This document shows positions 9,351 through 22,500 of a DNA stretch of 64,000 nt, in pieces. The notes below the pieces were generated by a model. The model worked only from the letters and a program-made list of their open reading frames with translations. It did no database searches and was not told the origin of the DNA. Positions within the stretch are counted from its first letter, which is position 1. Every line of letters begins with the position of its first letter. The position numbers and the translations under genes are program-made. The stretch spans positions 252,160 through 316,159 of the forward strand of contig PDUO01000054.1 in the NCBI GenBank assembly GCA_003008705.1, read 5' to 3'. The DNA is from Pezicula radicicola. Its lineage: Eukaryota; Ascomycota; Leotiomycetes; Helotiales; Dermateaceae.

Positions 9351-12300
9351 TCACTTCCCAAGTTTTTCACACTGCGCACACTTCTCAATCTCTACCTTGA
9401 CCACTTCATCCCACCCCTCATCCTCAATCCAAGAGTTAATAACAACCGGACACTCCTCCTCCCCCTGTCCCGAGCAAATGACATCAATCCTACCCCTCCT
9501 CTCCTCATGCCCCTTCCACCCCGCACACAGATAAACATTCGCAACTCTCGGCGGCCCAGGTTTACTACCCACTTTCTTCCACTTCACCTCTCCATCTCGC
9601 TCCACTTTCGCTAGAAAAATCTTGTACCCGCTGTTGAAGAGGAAATGGATTTCGCCGTTGTAGAGAACCATGCGTGGATCGTGGGCTCCGAAATCTGGGT
9701 TTGGGTCTCCATATTCGTAGGAGGGGAGTGGGAGTGGGTGGCGGAATTTGAAGTGCCAGAGAAGCGAGGGTGGAGAGTCCGAGGAGATAGGGGTGGTAGG
9801 GATAGAGAAGCAGACGACTCGAAGGAATTCGGTGCCAACACAGCTCACATAGAACTCGTGGCGGCTTGGGTGGAAGAGATAATTTGAGGCGCTGTGAACT
9901 ACAAGTCGATGTTAGCTTTGTGTGCAAGCAAACAGAGAGATACGGCCAGTGAGGAAGGTCCTATTTACCGCCGTGATCAAGCCTCACAGGCTTGCTGTCA
10001 ACACTCTCCATCTCTACAATCCACATCCCACATTCTTCCCTGGAATAAAAATCATCTCCGTCCTTGCCGCGTTCCAACCAAGCGAGAATCCTCCTGCTAG
10101 GATGAAACAGTGGTTTCCTAACAACATAATCTTGGACATCCCCCTCGAATTGGTGGAACCATATCAGCTCTCCTGTGAGGACATCCATTACACTAACATA
10201 GACTTTGTTGGCGTAAAAGCAAGCCAGCGACTCGTCCGGGCTGAGGAAACATTGGTATGCATCTGTTTTGATCTTTTCCAACCCTTTCTCCGTGGTTGGA
10301 TCGGTTTTACCTTTTTTAACCAAGCGGCTCCAGGCTAGATTCGCGTCGAAATCGCGGGACAAAGTTGGCTCAAATGGAGACTGGACAGCTGTAGGAGAGA
10401 TTATAACGTTCCCCTCAAGGTCAACTGATGTCGCCTCATACTCCGGCATAGGAGGATATTCGAAAACCCGACCACCAACCAGGAACTTGGACACTTCCTA
10501 AATAAAATAAGCTCAGCTTGTCACAAAGTTTAGGGGGCGCCTAACCTTCGAAGCGATCAAGCCATTATCCCAAAACCCATTAGTCTGCGAATAACCATCC
10601 GTCCATCCTGTAAAAACGCGCTGGATCTTGGCACGCCCCCTGAACAAAGGTGGAGCAGTCCCAAGATCCCAAAGGAAGAAGTCAATGAGAGGCTCTTCTA
10701 CGTCCTCACCCTTGTACCCATGTCGGGCCCAAGATTTCTGATGAACAAATCCACCCAGAGGTGATACACCAATATCCGCCTTCCAGTCTCTCCATGATGT
10801 CCCATAGTTCTTGCAAGCGGACCAATCATCCGTCAAGGAGTATTCTATGAATCCCTTACCATGCGAGCTATTTGTGTTTGTCACCAGAATGTGGAGAATT
10901 GTTGAGTCTGCGTGATCGAATGCAGCATAGATCGGAGAAGTCTTGGATAATGGAGGAAATGCTTGAGAGTTCGTGATAGTTCGGGTCTCCAGAGACCAGA
11001 CAAGCAGGAAGCATGGCAACATATAACTCGAGTTATCTATGATGCACAAGATGTAGCTTTCACAGGGGCTGAATGACAGTGTAAATGTCGCATCGTCAGT
11101 CAGATCTCCTTCCACTACAAAATCTCCAAAAGGAGACTTGATGTGTGGTGGTGAGAAGTTGTAAAGTGCATTCGATTCGACGTCATAGAGGCTGAAAAGC
11201 TGATTCTCTGTCTTCAAGAGAACGTAGCGGCCGCTTTTGCTAAAGTCTTTGATCGTGGCGCGAGCTAGACGTTCCTCATGTAGTTGTCCCGCCAGACGGC
11301 TGTCATGCTCATACACCTCGACTCCTTTCCCAGATCTTATGCAGGCAATTCTGTCGCCGAAAAGACTCCATGATGCGCAATTAACTTCGTACTCAGTACA
11401 GCACGGCGGTACAGAAGACTTCGTCCCGGTCAATAACTCGTACCTTCCACCAGGCGTATGAATGTACTGTTCATCGTGAGAAAATGCCGCGCATCGGTGT
11501 GAATCGTAAAATCCGGGGCCTCTGTAGAGGTAGGAATTCGAGTAAGGAAAATCACCAACGCCTTCAGAGCGAGCTTCAACGTTATCAATTCGGCCGCCAT
11601 CGCTCCAAGGCAATGGATCGAAGCCATCGTCGCTAATACTCCATACGCAAGTGGTGAGACTGCCATAAGAGAGCCACACAACAAGAATATATCGTCCGGA
11701 CTCGCTAATCTGTATTTGGGTGATGACACGCATTCTGCCATCCCTTCTGGCAAACAGAGGAAGCGAAACCTGGCCCATTTCCTGCATTGAAAGCCAGTGG
11801 TAGCGAGTTGCGCTCCTCGAATCCATAGCGGCTCGTTTCCGATTAGAGTTAAAAGCAAATACATACGGTTGTCGGAGAACAAATGTATCACCATTTGGTA
11901 TGGGTTTCGATTGAGGTCTCCAGTCCGTTGGATCAAAGAGCTTTGTCATCCGTTGGAGCTTAACTTGTGGATCATTGGTCTCTAGAAGCAGGTCTGTAAG
12001 GTGCAAGTGGTGGATCTCAGACGGCGTCTCGCTGAGTGTTCCTCCCCAAGTGAAAACCACCCTCTGTAGTTTGTTGAACCATTCTTTAATCCATTCTTCG
12101 TCTTGATCTGTCACATTCTGACTAGCAACACGAGTTGGTCCTAAGTCCCCTATCGTGGCCAGATGTGGTACACCATCTTGGACAAGAATTGATTCGATCC
12201 AGCTGGCTACCTGTTGAGATGCTAGGAATTGTCGGATTTTGGAATAATGATTGCTCTGGGAGTTTTGTGCGTGAACTAGCCAATTCGCAGCAGCATACTC

Positions 12301-14612
12301 CAGTAACGGGTGAGCTACTCGAATTATAGATTGATTTTTATTGGTGAAGCGTTTCTTAGTCCCAAGCAACGGGGACTTGAAAGTGGATGTGCTCAAGTAG
12401 CTGAAACAATGCTCGAATAGAATTGAGTGAGGGTCAACCTCCGCTTTTGCCTCGACCTGGAAGGCGGACAATGGCTGGGTGATGTCGAATACCTTTGTGG
12501 CACTGCTCAGCAGATACTCTTTGGTGGTATGATGTGCAAGTTGCAGCAAGCCATCATCGCGAACTTCGACCAGCGGCGAGCAAGCTTTCTGAATCAACCG
12601 CCGAAAGCTTACGAGTGAGAATGGCTTTCGCTTCTTAACCAAGGCCTGACATCCGGGGACGATTTGCCTTGCTTCTGCAAGCTCTGTAATGGTCAACTGG
12701 CGAGCGGAGTACACGACCCATATCAGAGTGAAGCCGCCAAGGTCTCGAAGACCATCACTTTCAGAGAAACGATCAGCGATATCTTTCAGAATGCGGTCAT
12801 ACAGATCTACCAATTTGTGGGGCAACTTCTGCAGTATCACTTCAATTGCCCCCGGCGATTCCGCCTTCTCAAGTAACTGAAGCATCAGTTTCGCCCATAT
12901 GAACATCCCAGATGCGTTCTCCGAGAGCGTAGTGACGATCAACTCCTGGGTCTCGGATGGAAAATCTCGTAAAGTTTCGTCTGCAGAGACTGTCGAAGAG
13001 ATGAAAGCTCGAATATCGTGAGCCACGTCGTCGGCGGTGATTGAGAGAGTTCGGACGCTTTTGCTTTCTTTGAACGTTGACGCGAGGTCGGGTTCATTTC
13101 GACTCGTTAACAACACTTTGAAGCTGTGGTCGGAAGAAAGCTCATCACACAATGCCAGGAGGCGTTGTGCAAAGACGGACCGTTCCAGGGTTTCATCTTC
13201 CCCACGATTCTGACATTCGTCCAGCCCATCAACCACACACAAAATATTCTTCGCTGTCCGCAGCATGGCCACGAAAATTTCCCACAGCTCTTCAAACACA
13301 TCTGCCTTTGGCGAAGTACTCTTACTGTAAGCCTTGTCGATAATTTCCCATAACTCTGGTCGTTGAACGATCAATTGGTGGACCAAAGAGCGAAGAATGT
13401 GCGTAGTTGCTCGTCGGCTCTCACTCCGGTTGCTGCAGAAGAAAAATATCAGAGGTGGAGTTGGATCTGCCGCTCCGTCGGTCTTGGATTTGAGCTGATC
13501 GACAATATACGAAGCAAGAACCGATTTCCCGCTGCCAGGGATGCCATATACCCAAAGAATACTGGACGTCGTATCACTCCTCCATGATTCGAAGACCTCC
13601 TTCTTCTGAAGCCATCCACAGGTATCGGCTGTCCGATCTTTCCTTAGCTTCTGCAAATCACTCGCCGCATCGGTCGGATGAAGCCACAAAGTAACGTCTT
13701 TCCTCCTTTGATCGGTTTGGACAGATTGCTGTTCCTCACGAAAGATGCGCTGAAGACCGTTCTCCTCCTTCTGATCTTCGAGAACTGCCGCGTTGACCTC
13801 CTGCTGCACGATATTCGCATGCTTTTCGATATCCGCCACGATGGGAGCAAATTTGACCTCGAATGGAGTCGTACTAGCTGTCAGAAACCGCTCTGAGAGG
13901 TTGATGCAGTTAGCAGCAAACACAAAAGAATCGGCAAATGTTTAGATCAACCCGAAAAGAAAGAATACGGGTGAGAGATAGGGGAAGGAGGAAGCACAAA
14001 GTTCCATATGATGCCAAACATTTCAGGGAAGGCGCATCACTTACTAACGCCCGACTTCCCATAAAATCTCGTAGCCCTAACCAACAAATTCAGCACATCT
14101 CCATAAAGCGTTCCAATCCCCTCAACAACCCTCTTATTCATAGCAAACAACCTCGCATAAATCTCACATCTCCCAAAGATACCCACCACATCCGCGATTA
14201 CCTCGGCCAACTTATCAGACACCTTTTTCTCACTGGCCACTATCTCCATGAGGAATTTGAGGCTCCCCCACGCAAACATAGCCTCCTGACTCGTCTGCAC
14301 CAACGTATCAATTGGCCCTTTATAGTAAGAAATCCTATCAATAATAGCATTAATCTTATCCAAGGCCTTAGATCTCGTTTTCTGAGCTGTGAGCTGCGCT
14401 TGCATTGCTGAGGCTATAAACTCTTCAAGCCCGCCTGAGCTGGTGACGGGGATTTTTTTGGAGGAATCGGCGGTTAGAGTGCTGTTGAAGCGCTCCACGG
14501 CGTATTTCCATGGCGAGCTTGGTGGGGGAAGCACAGAATCTTGGGCCGCTTTGGATATGAGATCTGGGTCTGTAGGCTGGGAGAAGACGGGAGCGAGGAA
14601 AGATGAAGACAT
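9351..14612 (-). CDS. NLR (STAND) protein: DUF7708-like domain, NACHT, beta-propeller
   Basis: Four exons splice cleanly: 14612-14045, 13892-10546, 10497-9969, 9898-9351. Introns are 152 bp (GTAAGT donor, GCTAAC branch site, CTCTCAG acceptor), 48 bp and 70 bp. The total is 4992 nt, or 1663 residues. Residues about 40-230 resemble the helical DUF7708 domain common at the N-terminus of fungal NLRs. The NACHT NTPase follows with Walker A GIPGSGKS (306-313), Walker B ILCVVDGLDE (406-415) and a TSRNEPD sensor-like element. A winged-helix/superhelical region comes next. The C-terminal half, from about residue 800, is a diverged beta-propeller (many WSI, VWSLE, SPDES-like blade motifs) without near-identical WD40 repeats. 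Such proteins act in fungal non-self recognition and regulated cell death. No lesion was found. No neighbouring effector gene (HeLo, HET, lipase) sits in the usual divergent position. Confidence 0.9.
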
Positions 14613-16257
14613 CGTGGGTTTTGTGTAATATGTACAGAGTTAGTAACTTGGCGGCGGGGTCAAGTTTTTTTATAGGAGTTTTTGAGACTTTTTGAGGGGG
14701 AGAATGGGCTGAGTTTCAGATGCAGGAGCTGAATGCGTGTCAGATATAAGTGTGTGTGGCTTGCATACTAACTGCTTTTGGATGACAGGGGAGGTACGTA
14801 CCTTAATGGTAATCCAAATGGAACTCTACCCCAATGTCGCGAGAACTAGCTGTTAAACCGAATAATTGTAAAGACTGGCGGCAAAAGAGAAAAAGAGATT
14901 CCTTAACTGCTCTTGGCCGGCGAAGTCGAATGTTAAAGCTACAGAGCAGTACCTAAGCCAGGTCGACGCTGTCCTAGAGCGCCTTCTTTTGATCACGCAT
15001 ATCATAACCGCCCAGCCTGCACGAGGAAATTCCATACAACCAGGATTACTTCGGCCGCTCAAGGCAGCAACCACAGGATACAGACTTCCGAGCACTAATA
15101 AGTAGAAAGTGATAAAATATGGAATATAGGTAATTGTGGGAAAATCTTATATCCTCCTGGCCCTTGAATCCAAAGGGATTTCTACACTATATATACAAGA
15201 AGTGAGCATCGCAAGGGCCTCATTTCCTATACTAACCGAGTTGTTTTTGATGTCAAACGGTCAAGCCACTAGTGCTCTAATCCTCCACAAATTGGAGGCC
15301 GTAGCGGGAAGTAGAAATAAGGTTATACTAACTAGTTGTACACGTGATTTGTGGCTGACAATCTTTTTCTGAGTCGCAATCCGGATACCTGTGGTAGGTA
15401 TCACGAACGATATCGTACTAGAATCAACAGACTTGTAGAAGTATGCATCCGTAAGATCCTGAACTGGGATAGTCTCTGTGGGTGGTGCCAACTGTGTTTG
15501 CTTCAGCAAGCATCTAATGAGCCTTCGATGTTGTTTCTTAACAAGTGGATTTTCTAAATACTTGATATGTCGCTTATACCTTTCTTTGTTAGTCCGTTTA
15601 GATAGAATACTTGATAATACAAACAATATAATATTAGGCACTTTAATATTATATTACCATTAATATATTATTAATATAAATAATATAATTATAAGTATTT
15701 TAACTCTCTATTATTTATATTTATATTTTTATTCTTAATCTTTATATTCTTTATAATTATTTATTTTTAATACTAGTAGTCTTTAAGTACTAATATAATA
15801 GATATATTTAGAGTTAGGGAGTTTAATTTTACTCTAATACTCCCTATATAACTTATACTTAAAGAATAATTTAATTTAATTAATTTAATATTATTAATAA
15901 AATACTAATATATTTGTCTTAACTAGTTATTAGAAATAGTTTCTAAGGTTTTAATTTACTACTATATACTATAACTTTGAATATATCCTTATAAGTTAGC
16001 AACTGTATTACACTAAGACTCTATTTAATCGCCCGCGATCCGATCCTTTCGGTTAGTTAAAAGCGGAAGAGTTCCACTTTATTTCTAAGATCAGTCACCT
16101 GAATAATTGGGGCTTGTGCGCGACCTGGAAGTATAAGTAAAGGGCTTCCCCTGTTACTTTCAATCCATTGTGCTTTACTTTTTCAAATCACAACTTTCAC
16201 AACTCCTATTAACTGCCCTATTGTCGGTAATCATCGTCGGTATCTTAAATTAGTTAG
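14613..16257. other. Gene-poor region with AT-rich island (about 15610-16020)
   Basis: The first few hundred bases should hold the NLR promoter. From about 15610 to 16020 the sequence is almost pure A+T with strings of TAATATTA-like words, the look of a RIP-mutated or relic repeat. A 126-codon minus frame at 15261-15641 runs into this island and has no recognisable domain. The stretch 16020-16257 is normal composition and is likely the promoter and leader of the next gene. Confidence 0.5.
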
Positions 16258-16305
16258 ATGTTGGATTATTTTCATGTCACCACCGTGCTAGATCTTGCTC
16301 TAATC

Positions 16306-17522
16306 ATGCCAGCACCACGGAAAGCTCATACAAAGTCTAGGAGAGGCTGTATTGAGTGTAAGAGGAGGCATACCAAGGTTTGGTCCCGAAATTTCGCTGG
16401 GTCTTTATTTCTAATAATATTATATAGTGCGATGAGCAGCACCCACGATGTTCCACGTGCACTCGTCTTCAGATAGAATGCACATGGCCAAAGCCACTAA
16501 ATAAGCCAACCTCATCTCCTGCCCCATCAGAAGTGAGCACGCCGGGTGTCTTCAGTAGTTTTAATAACATATCAAAAAGTCTTCGAGACTGCACCACAAT
16601 AGTGGAACATCTGGCAATTGACGACCTTAAACTACTTCATCATTTTACAACAAAAACATACGCTACACTCAGCAACGTTGTCTCTCAGCAAGATATTTGG
16701 CGGGAGTCTGTTATCCAGATTGGGTTTCGACATCCTTTTCTGCTTCGAGGAGTTCTCGCGATTGCTGCACTTCATCTGGCAACGCTGAACCCAGATTTGA
16801 GTGCTGATTTCCTCATTCAAGCTTCGACACAGTACAACCATGCCCTTCTTGATTTTCGCAACGCTCTACATAATGTTGATGCAGAGAATTATGCGTCTGT
16901 TTTTGCTTTTTCCTGCATCACCGTTATACATGCATTCGCGGTTGCGCAGATTCAAAAGCCCTATGACCCAATCGCAGATCTTTTGAATTGCATGCGCCTG
17001 GTTCAGGGTGTGAAGACGGTTTTAGAACCACAATGGGAAACTCTCATGACTACCGAGCTCCGTCCATTGCTTCAAAGTGGTGCGCAAGGCGGCATTCCTG
17101 GCGAGGTCCCGGAGATCTCACAGCTGAAAACGCTCGTCAACTCACTGCCGGATAATGACCATGGGACAACTACTAATGCATACATACATGCACTCGACTT
17201 ACTCCACACAGTAGCGTTGGAGGCCAAAACAAATAGCGGTACCCAGTCATATCTAGCACTCTTATTCACGTGGCCTGCCTTACTATCCCCGGAATTCCTT
17301 TCGTCCTTGTCAATTCAGGAGCCTGTGTCACTCATCATTATGGCACACTTTGTGGCTATTCTGGGGAGCAACGCAGATAGCTGGTGGATTGCGTGTTGGG
17401 ACAAGTATATAATAAATGCTGTGGAGTCAATACTCGCTACCGACTTGCTGGAGTGGCTTCTATGGCCGAAACTGATAAGCAATATGCATGATGTCGATGA
17501 AAATCAACAACTGCATTCTTAA
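16306..17522 (+). CDS. Zn2Cys6 transcription factor (UPC2-like type)
   Basis: Two exons, 16306-16377 and 16428-17522, with a 50-bp intron (donor AAG then GTTTGG, acceptor TATATAG) that cuts through the zinc cluster. Joined, the N-terminus gives the complete binuclear cluster C-x2-C-x6-C-x6-C-x2-C-x6-C, preceded by basic residues (HTKSRRGC). The rest has the helical layout of the fungal transcription factor family that includes sterol-type regulators: a segment HHFTTKTY, then a GFRHPFLLRGVLAIAALHLA-like helix, and a C-terminal region with WDKYI. Length is about 388 residues, normal for this class. An upstream in-frame ATG at 16258 would add 16 residues; I prefer 16306 because the MPAPRKAHTKSRRG start is typical. 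Target genes are unknown; the nearest neighbour is the RTA1-like gene, convergent with it. Confidence 0.87.
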
Positions 17523-17885
17523 TGATATAGATTTGATTTCCGCGCAAGGCGTCACGAAGCTGCTATGAACATATGAAAGAAAATTTTCTAGCTGAGAAAA
17601 CTCTGGAACAGAAGTGACTAGTATATTCTGTACTTTTCAGGCAACAGTCTTCAAAATATTACTTTCCGTGGGGGCCGCAACCACGAAGACAGGATTTCAG
17701 AGCACTTTCAAGAGAGATATGAAGCTCAGAGATGAAATAACCAACGCAAGACACAGTTGGTTGACACACTCCAAGTCAGAGCAGAATAATTTAAGTGCAC
17801 CTCCTGGGAGGTATTTCAGCAGAGTTCATCATGGTCTTGTTCTATGCTGCTATTCACATCTCGTATCACAAATCATCTTATCTGT
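17523..17885. other. Convergent intergenic region
   Basis: Lies between the 3' ends of the Zn2Cys6 gene (+) and the RTA1-like gene (-). A 91-codon plus frame at 17614 lacks recognisable features. Confidence 0.4.
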
Positions 17886-18794
17886 CTAGTGACTCTCCAG
17901 CATACTAAATTCAGTACCCGATGACCGGTACGAAGCCTTGCCGCTTTCCAAGAACAATTTGCCAGGGTGCCGCCAGAAGAAGATGGCTACGACCGAAAGC
18001 ATCAAGATAGTGTCGAAGATATAAAGCATATACTCGTGTGAGAGAATGAATCCGGAATTACCCATCAGGTATTCGACAGCACGAAAGATGCTTCGGACGA
18101 GAATAATGACACTTGTAAGGTAGAGAATGCGAATGTGGCGGAGCCATTGAATAGAAGGCGAGGAAGACAGAGTTGTTGGGATCAAATGAATACGAACGTG
18201 GAATACGACTGCGGAGACAATGAAGATTCCAAAGAAGACGATCTGGATAAATAGACCAGCGACGATGATCTTCTCGCCGATATGTAGCAGCTGAAGAGTC
18301 CCAGCCGCCTGAATGCCGCCCCCCATGGACTGTACGAAGAAAGATACGCAATCACCAGTTACGAACAGCTTCGTGAGCCATTTCAGGCGAATTACTGAAT
18401 GCTGTTCTCCGTTGACGAGTGCAATGATTCGTCCCAAGACCATATAGATGGAAGCTGCGAAGAGTGCCGGAGCGATCAGAATAAGAAGCGATTGGATTAT
18501 ATAGCCTGGCAGGCCCTTGGGGTCGAAGTGCGACCAGATTCTACCACCGTAACCCAAGGCCTCCACTGCGAGGTTCGTAAGCTCTATGTTATCACTGTGG
18601 CAGGAGGGAGCACCGTGCTGCTTACTAAAACATCCTATAACGAATGGAATGAAGTAGCTCGCCCGAAGTCTTCGAAGGAGCACTATGTGTACGATGCCCC
18701 CAACGGTGAAAAGTACTACTGCGATAATTGCTGGCACGAGTTGAGGTGTATATTGATAAAGCTTGAAGTTGGAGTCATCGCGAGTGTGGAGCAT
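17886..18794 (-). CDS. RTA1-like seven-helix membrane protein
   Basis: The protein has the RTA1/RTM1 family pattern: an N-terminal Y.P....A.I...LF helix, VIGCFMEALGYGGR in the second to third helix after splicing, PALFAASIYMVLGRII, TGDCVSFFVQSMGGG, and FRAVEY with a downstream YIFD. All are family hallmarks. Hydrophobicity supports seven membrane helices. Members are plasma-membrane or endomembrane proteins linked to lipid translocation and resistance to toxic compounds; the direct activity is debated. The minus-strand frame is open across 302 codons, but 18566-18625 is a 60-bp intron (donor GTAAGC, acceptor CTCGCAG) that happens to be a multiple of three and stop-free. Removing it restores the conserved helix, giving 282 residues. 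Retention of the intron would insert 20 residues into that helix. Confidence 0.88.
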   Translation of the reverse strand: MLHTRDDSNFKLYQYTPQLVPAIIAVVLFTVGGIVHIVLLRRLRASYFIPFVIGCFSKQHGAPSCHSDNIELTNLAVEALGYGGRIWSHFDPKGLPGYIIQSLLILIAPALFAASIYMVLGRIIALVNGEQHSVIRLKWLTKLFVTGDCVSFFVQSMGGGIQAAGTLQLLHIGEKIIVAGLFIQIVFFGIFIVSAVVFHVRIHLIPTTLSSSPSIQWLRHIRILYLTSVIILVRSIFRAVEYLMGNSGFILSHEYMLYIFDTILMLSVVAIFFWRHPGKLFLESGKASYRSSGTEFSMLESH

Positions 18795-19513
18795 AACTTT
18801 GGAGAAAGTTAAAAAATAAAGTCCTGTTTTGGTAAGGAAGAATCTCCAGGTCTATTTGTTGAACCAGATACAAGCTAAGTGAAATGCAAAAGAAAAAAAC
18901 TCCTGGAGTAGGTCTTCACTGGGAGTAGCAGTGTGATTGGCGGGAAAGACAGTGATCTGAGAATAACAGTATGTATGTGAAGCTCAGAAGTGATCAAAAC
19001 AAGCTGCGGACTATGACGGCTCTGGTATTATATGTTAGAGGAGACATAAATTAGCTACACCACTGATGAAAAGAGAGTTGCTATGCTGAGACCTCTCTAG
19101 AGCATCTATCGTGTCCAGCGTGTCCATCGCATTCATCGTATCCATCGTATCCATAGTATTTATCGTATTCGTCGCTTGAATGAACGCGGCTTTGAATTTT
19201 AGTTCCTACGATTATTTCACAGGGAATCTCGCAGGGTCTGGTAACACCTGACCCTGAATAACACAGTTCATCTTCTCCGCCTTTACCCTACATTTCTTTT
19301 GCTGTTCTTTCATCGTGCAGGGATACTTTAGCATCTCTACCTGCTCCAACGAGAGATTCAAGGTAATGCTATGATTCCATTTACCCGGACTGTAAGTATA
19401 AGAACCAATGGCAACAAGGTGCTTTATAACTGCTCAAACTTATTCCATTGTTTTGGGGTGAAATTTAAGTTCTATCTATTCCGTTTCTGCTATCGCTCGT
19501 TGTGTCCTTGGCG
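18795..19513. other. Divergent intergenic region with short imperfect repeat
   Basis: Lies between the RTA1-like gene (-) and the glycoside hydrolase (+), so it may carry promoters for both. It contains an imperfect 9-bp tandem array (see next entry). No gene seen. Confidence 0.45.
19108..19175. repeat. Imperfect 9-bp tandem repeat
   Basis: About seven diverged copies of a TCCATCGTA-like unit run head to tail (variants with GTGTCCAGC, TTCATCGTA, TTTATCGTA). It sits in a divergent promoter region, with no sign that it is translated. Confidence 0.6.
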
Positions 19514-22500
19514 ATGGCGTTTTTACTTTCAATCCTGATCTTGTTATTGCTCTCACCGTCAGCGCTCAGTGTGAGCTCTAATAGCTCCATATTGCAGAAT
19601 TTTCAGTCTCCTGGCCCTCAGAATCGACCGAAGTTCAGATACTGGTAAGTGCATTCAACTCAACCGCTCGTCGCCACCAACAATGCTAATAACTTCTATT
19701 ATGGAAGGCTTCCTGACGCCAGCATTCCAGCAGATGTCCTTGATCAAGATATTGCCAGCATTGCTGAGGTCGGCGCCGGCGGTCTCGAATTTGTGCCATT
19801 TTTTTATATGGAGATGTTGTCGGCAAAGCAACTCGTCCCACGGACTGGAACATATATGGGTTTGGGACGTCTGCTTTCCGAAATATTTTCCTTGTTGCGT
19901 TGAATGCTACCAAAGCCAATGGTTTGCTCTTTGATTTTGCGGTCGGCGCAAATCAAGGCCAAGGCGTTCCTTCAGTTCCTGGAACCCCAGGCTTGGCAGT
20001 GGAACTGATATATGGCCATACAACCGTTTCTGGAGGAGATCTGTTCGAAGGAGTCGTTCCTCAGGCTGTTACTGACTTTTGGTCACTATCTGGATTTATG
20101 GGAGAACTTGAGGCCTTTGGATCTGATACTCTTGTCGCTGTCATTGCTGCAGAGATCAAATCTCGTGAGTTCCAAAACCCTTAGATTTATCCTACTAACA
20201 TATACTCCCAATAGGTGCCATGATCAATATAACAATCGCGGCTGGTACTTATCCAGGCTTCCCAGTACTCGAGACAACCTTGGACGAGTTGACTATCATT
20301 GACCTCACTCCGGAAGTGAAAAATGGCATACTCAACTGGACTGTCCCAGCTACCAACTCCAATTACACTTTGATGGCCTTTTACCAAAGATATACCAATC
20401 AGAGGTCATGTATAGGTGGCGTTAACGCGACAGGTTTTGTCACAAATGGTTCTTGGATTGTGGACCACTTCAGTGCTAATGGCTCCAAGAGAACCACCGA
20501 TTTTCTTGATCAAAATCTTATCTATGGAGAAGTTAAAGATCTTCTAGCTGAAGTTGGAGAATATTGTAAGTGTATCTGAATTTAAAATATGAAGTCGTGG
20601 CTAACAGCCGATAGCTTGGGAGGACAGTATGGAGCAACAATCAGCACTGTTTTGGACGCCTGACTTCCTAGAAAAGTTTGAGGCTGGACATGGATATAGT
20701 GCTGTCAAGTACTTACCTTTATTCTTCAATGTCAGTAACCAATGGGGACAGGAGCTACCAGCCTACAATGAGACATGGGTATACGGTGAGTATGACCAAA
20801 ATGGGGAGAGCGTTCACATGGGAGACTATCGAACCACTTTGAACGAGGGCTATCAAGATTATTTGCAACATTTCAATGAGTGGGCAGAATCACTCGGCAT
20901 TCAACACTCTTGCCAGCCTGCGTACAACCTCCCCCTCGACATGGTGAGTCACTCTGAAGAGCCACTATTCTGACATACTCTCACTGATAATCAGTTATTT
21001 TGACAGTTGACGGATGTCCCAGTTGTTGATGTCCCAGAGCTGGAATCACTTGGTTTCAAGGATGATATCGATCTTTACCGCCAATTTGCCGGACCTGCAC
21101 ATTTGCAGCAGAAAAACATCATTTCAACTGAGGTTGGGGCTGTCAATTCTGGAGCTTATACCACGACTGTCCCTTCTCTCTTGAGACTGTTCAAGGATTC
21201 CTTTGCGGCGGGAGTCAACATGATGGTTATTCACGGCTTTGCATATAGTGGAGAATATCCAGGAACTACATGGCCCGGATACACTGCCTTCTACTACATT
21301 TATACGGAACAGTGGAATGAGAAGCAACCGGCATGGAGACACTTAGCGGACTCACTAGAGTACACAGCACGTTGTCAGGTAATTTTACAGGCCGGCGTTC
21401 CTCGAATTGATCTCGCTTTGTATCTCTACGAAGATCCATGGACGGCGACTAATGCCTACCTTTCTGAAGACCTGATGAATCTTGGTAAAGTTTCCCTAAA
21501 TATTATTTGCGATTTGAGATTGTGATTTCTAACTCTCGAAGGTTACACATACGAATACTTGACGGCAGACAATCTTGTGTCTCCTCAGGCTTATGTCGAC
21601 TCAGGTCTTTTGGCCCCAGAAGGCCCGGCATACAAAGCCCTTATTTTTTCGAACCAATCTCAGATTTCTCCACTAGCAGTTCAAAAATTGTATGAATTTG
21701 CAAGCGCTGGATTGCCAATCATTTTCGTCGGGAACCTTCCAAGCGATGGGATTGGTACGAACGGAAATTCTTCTTTCATCACACAAAGCCTTACATCATT
21801 GTTGGCGACTTAACCTCAAGTCATGGTTATCAACGACAACAGCCTGTTACCCGCTCATCTACAAGCTATTGGTGTCAATGCTCGGATAGTCACCACGAAT
21901 GTAATTTCAGAGTTATATACGTTTTGGCGGTCGGATATCACGGAAGGTTTGGAACTGGCTTTCCTCTTCAACCGAGGAGCAGATCGGGTATTCACCCTCG
22001 GTTTCAATGGCATTAACGACTCAATACCGTACCTCCTTAACGCATGGACAGGAATTGACGAGCCTGTGGTGACGTACAATATCACAGAAACGGGGATTTC
22101 GTTGTCTATAGATTTAAAGACAAATCAAACCAAGATTCTTGCCTTCAAGAAGTCCGCAAATCCTCCAGAGCTCTCAACGCATGTCGTCTCATTCTCTGGA
22201 AATATTTCCGGGTTTGCAATCAATAATGAGACTAGTATAGAAGCGCGGGCGACAGGATCGGGAGCAGTGACACTCTCCGATGGACAAGTTATTTCCATCA
22301 ATGCCTCACTGTTACCGGAAATCAATATAACGCAGTGGGACCTAACAATTCTGTCCTACCATCCTTCTTCCAACTCATCCAGCACAGCGAACGAGATCAC
22401 CACCTTAGACATTGGAACACTGGACCAACTACAGCCTTGGACCGAGCTGCCAGGTCTTGAACAAGTCAGTGGTGTCGGGATATACAACTCAAGTTTCAAC

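Noticed and set aside
15261..15641. 126-codon minus-strand open frame
   Set aside because: No recognisable domain; its 5' part runs into the AT-rich island and no partner exons are visible.
18399..18812. 137-codon plus-strand frame opposite the RTA1-like gene
   Set aside because: Antisense shadow of a gene whose family motifs are clear on the minus strand.
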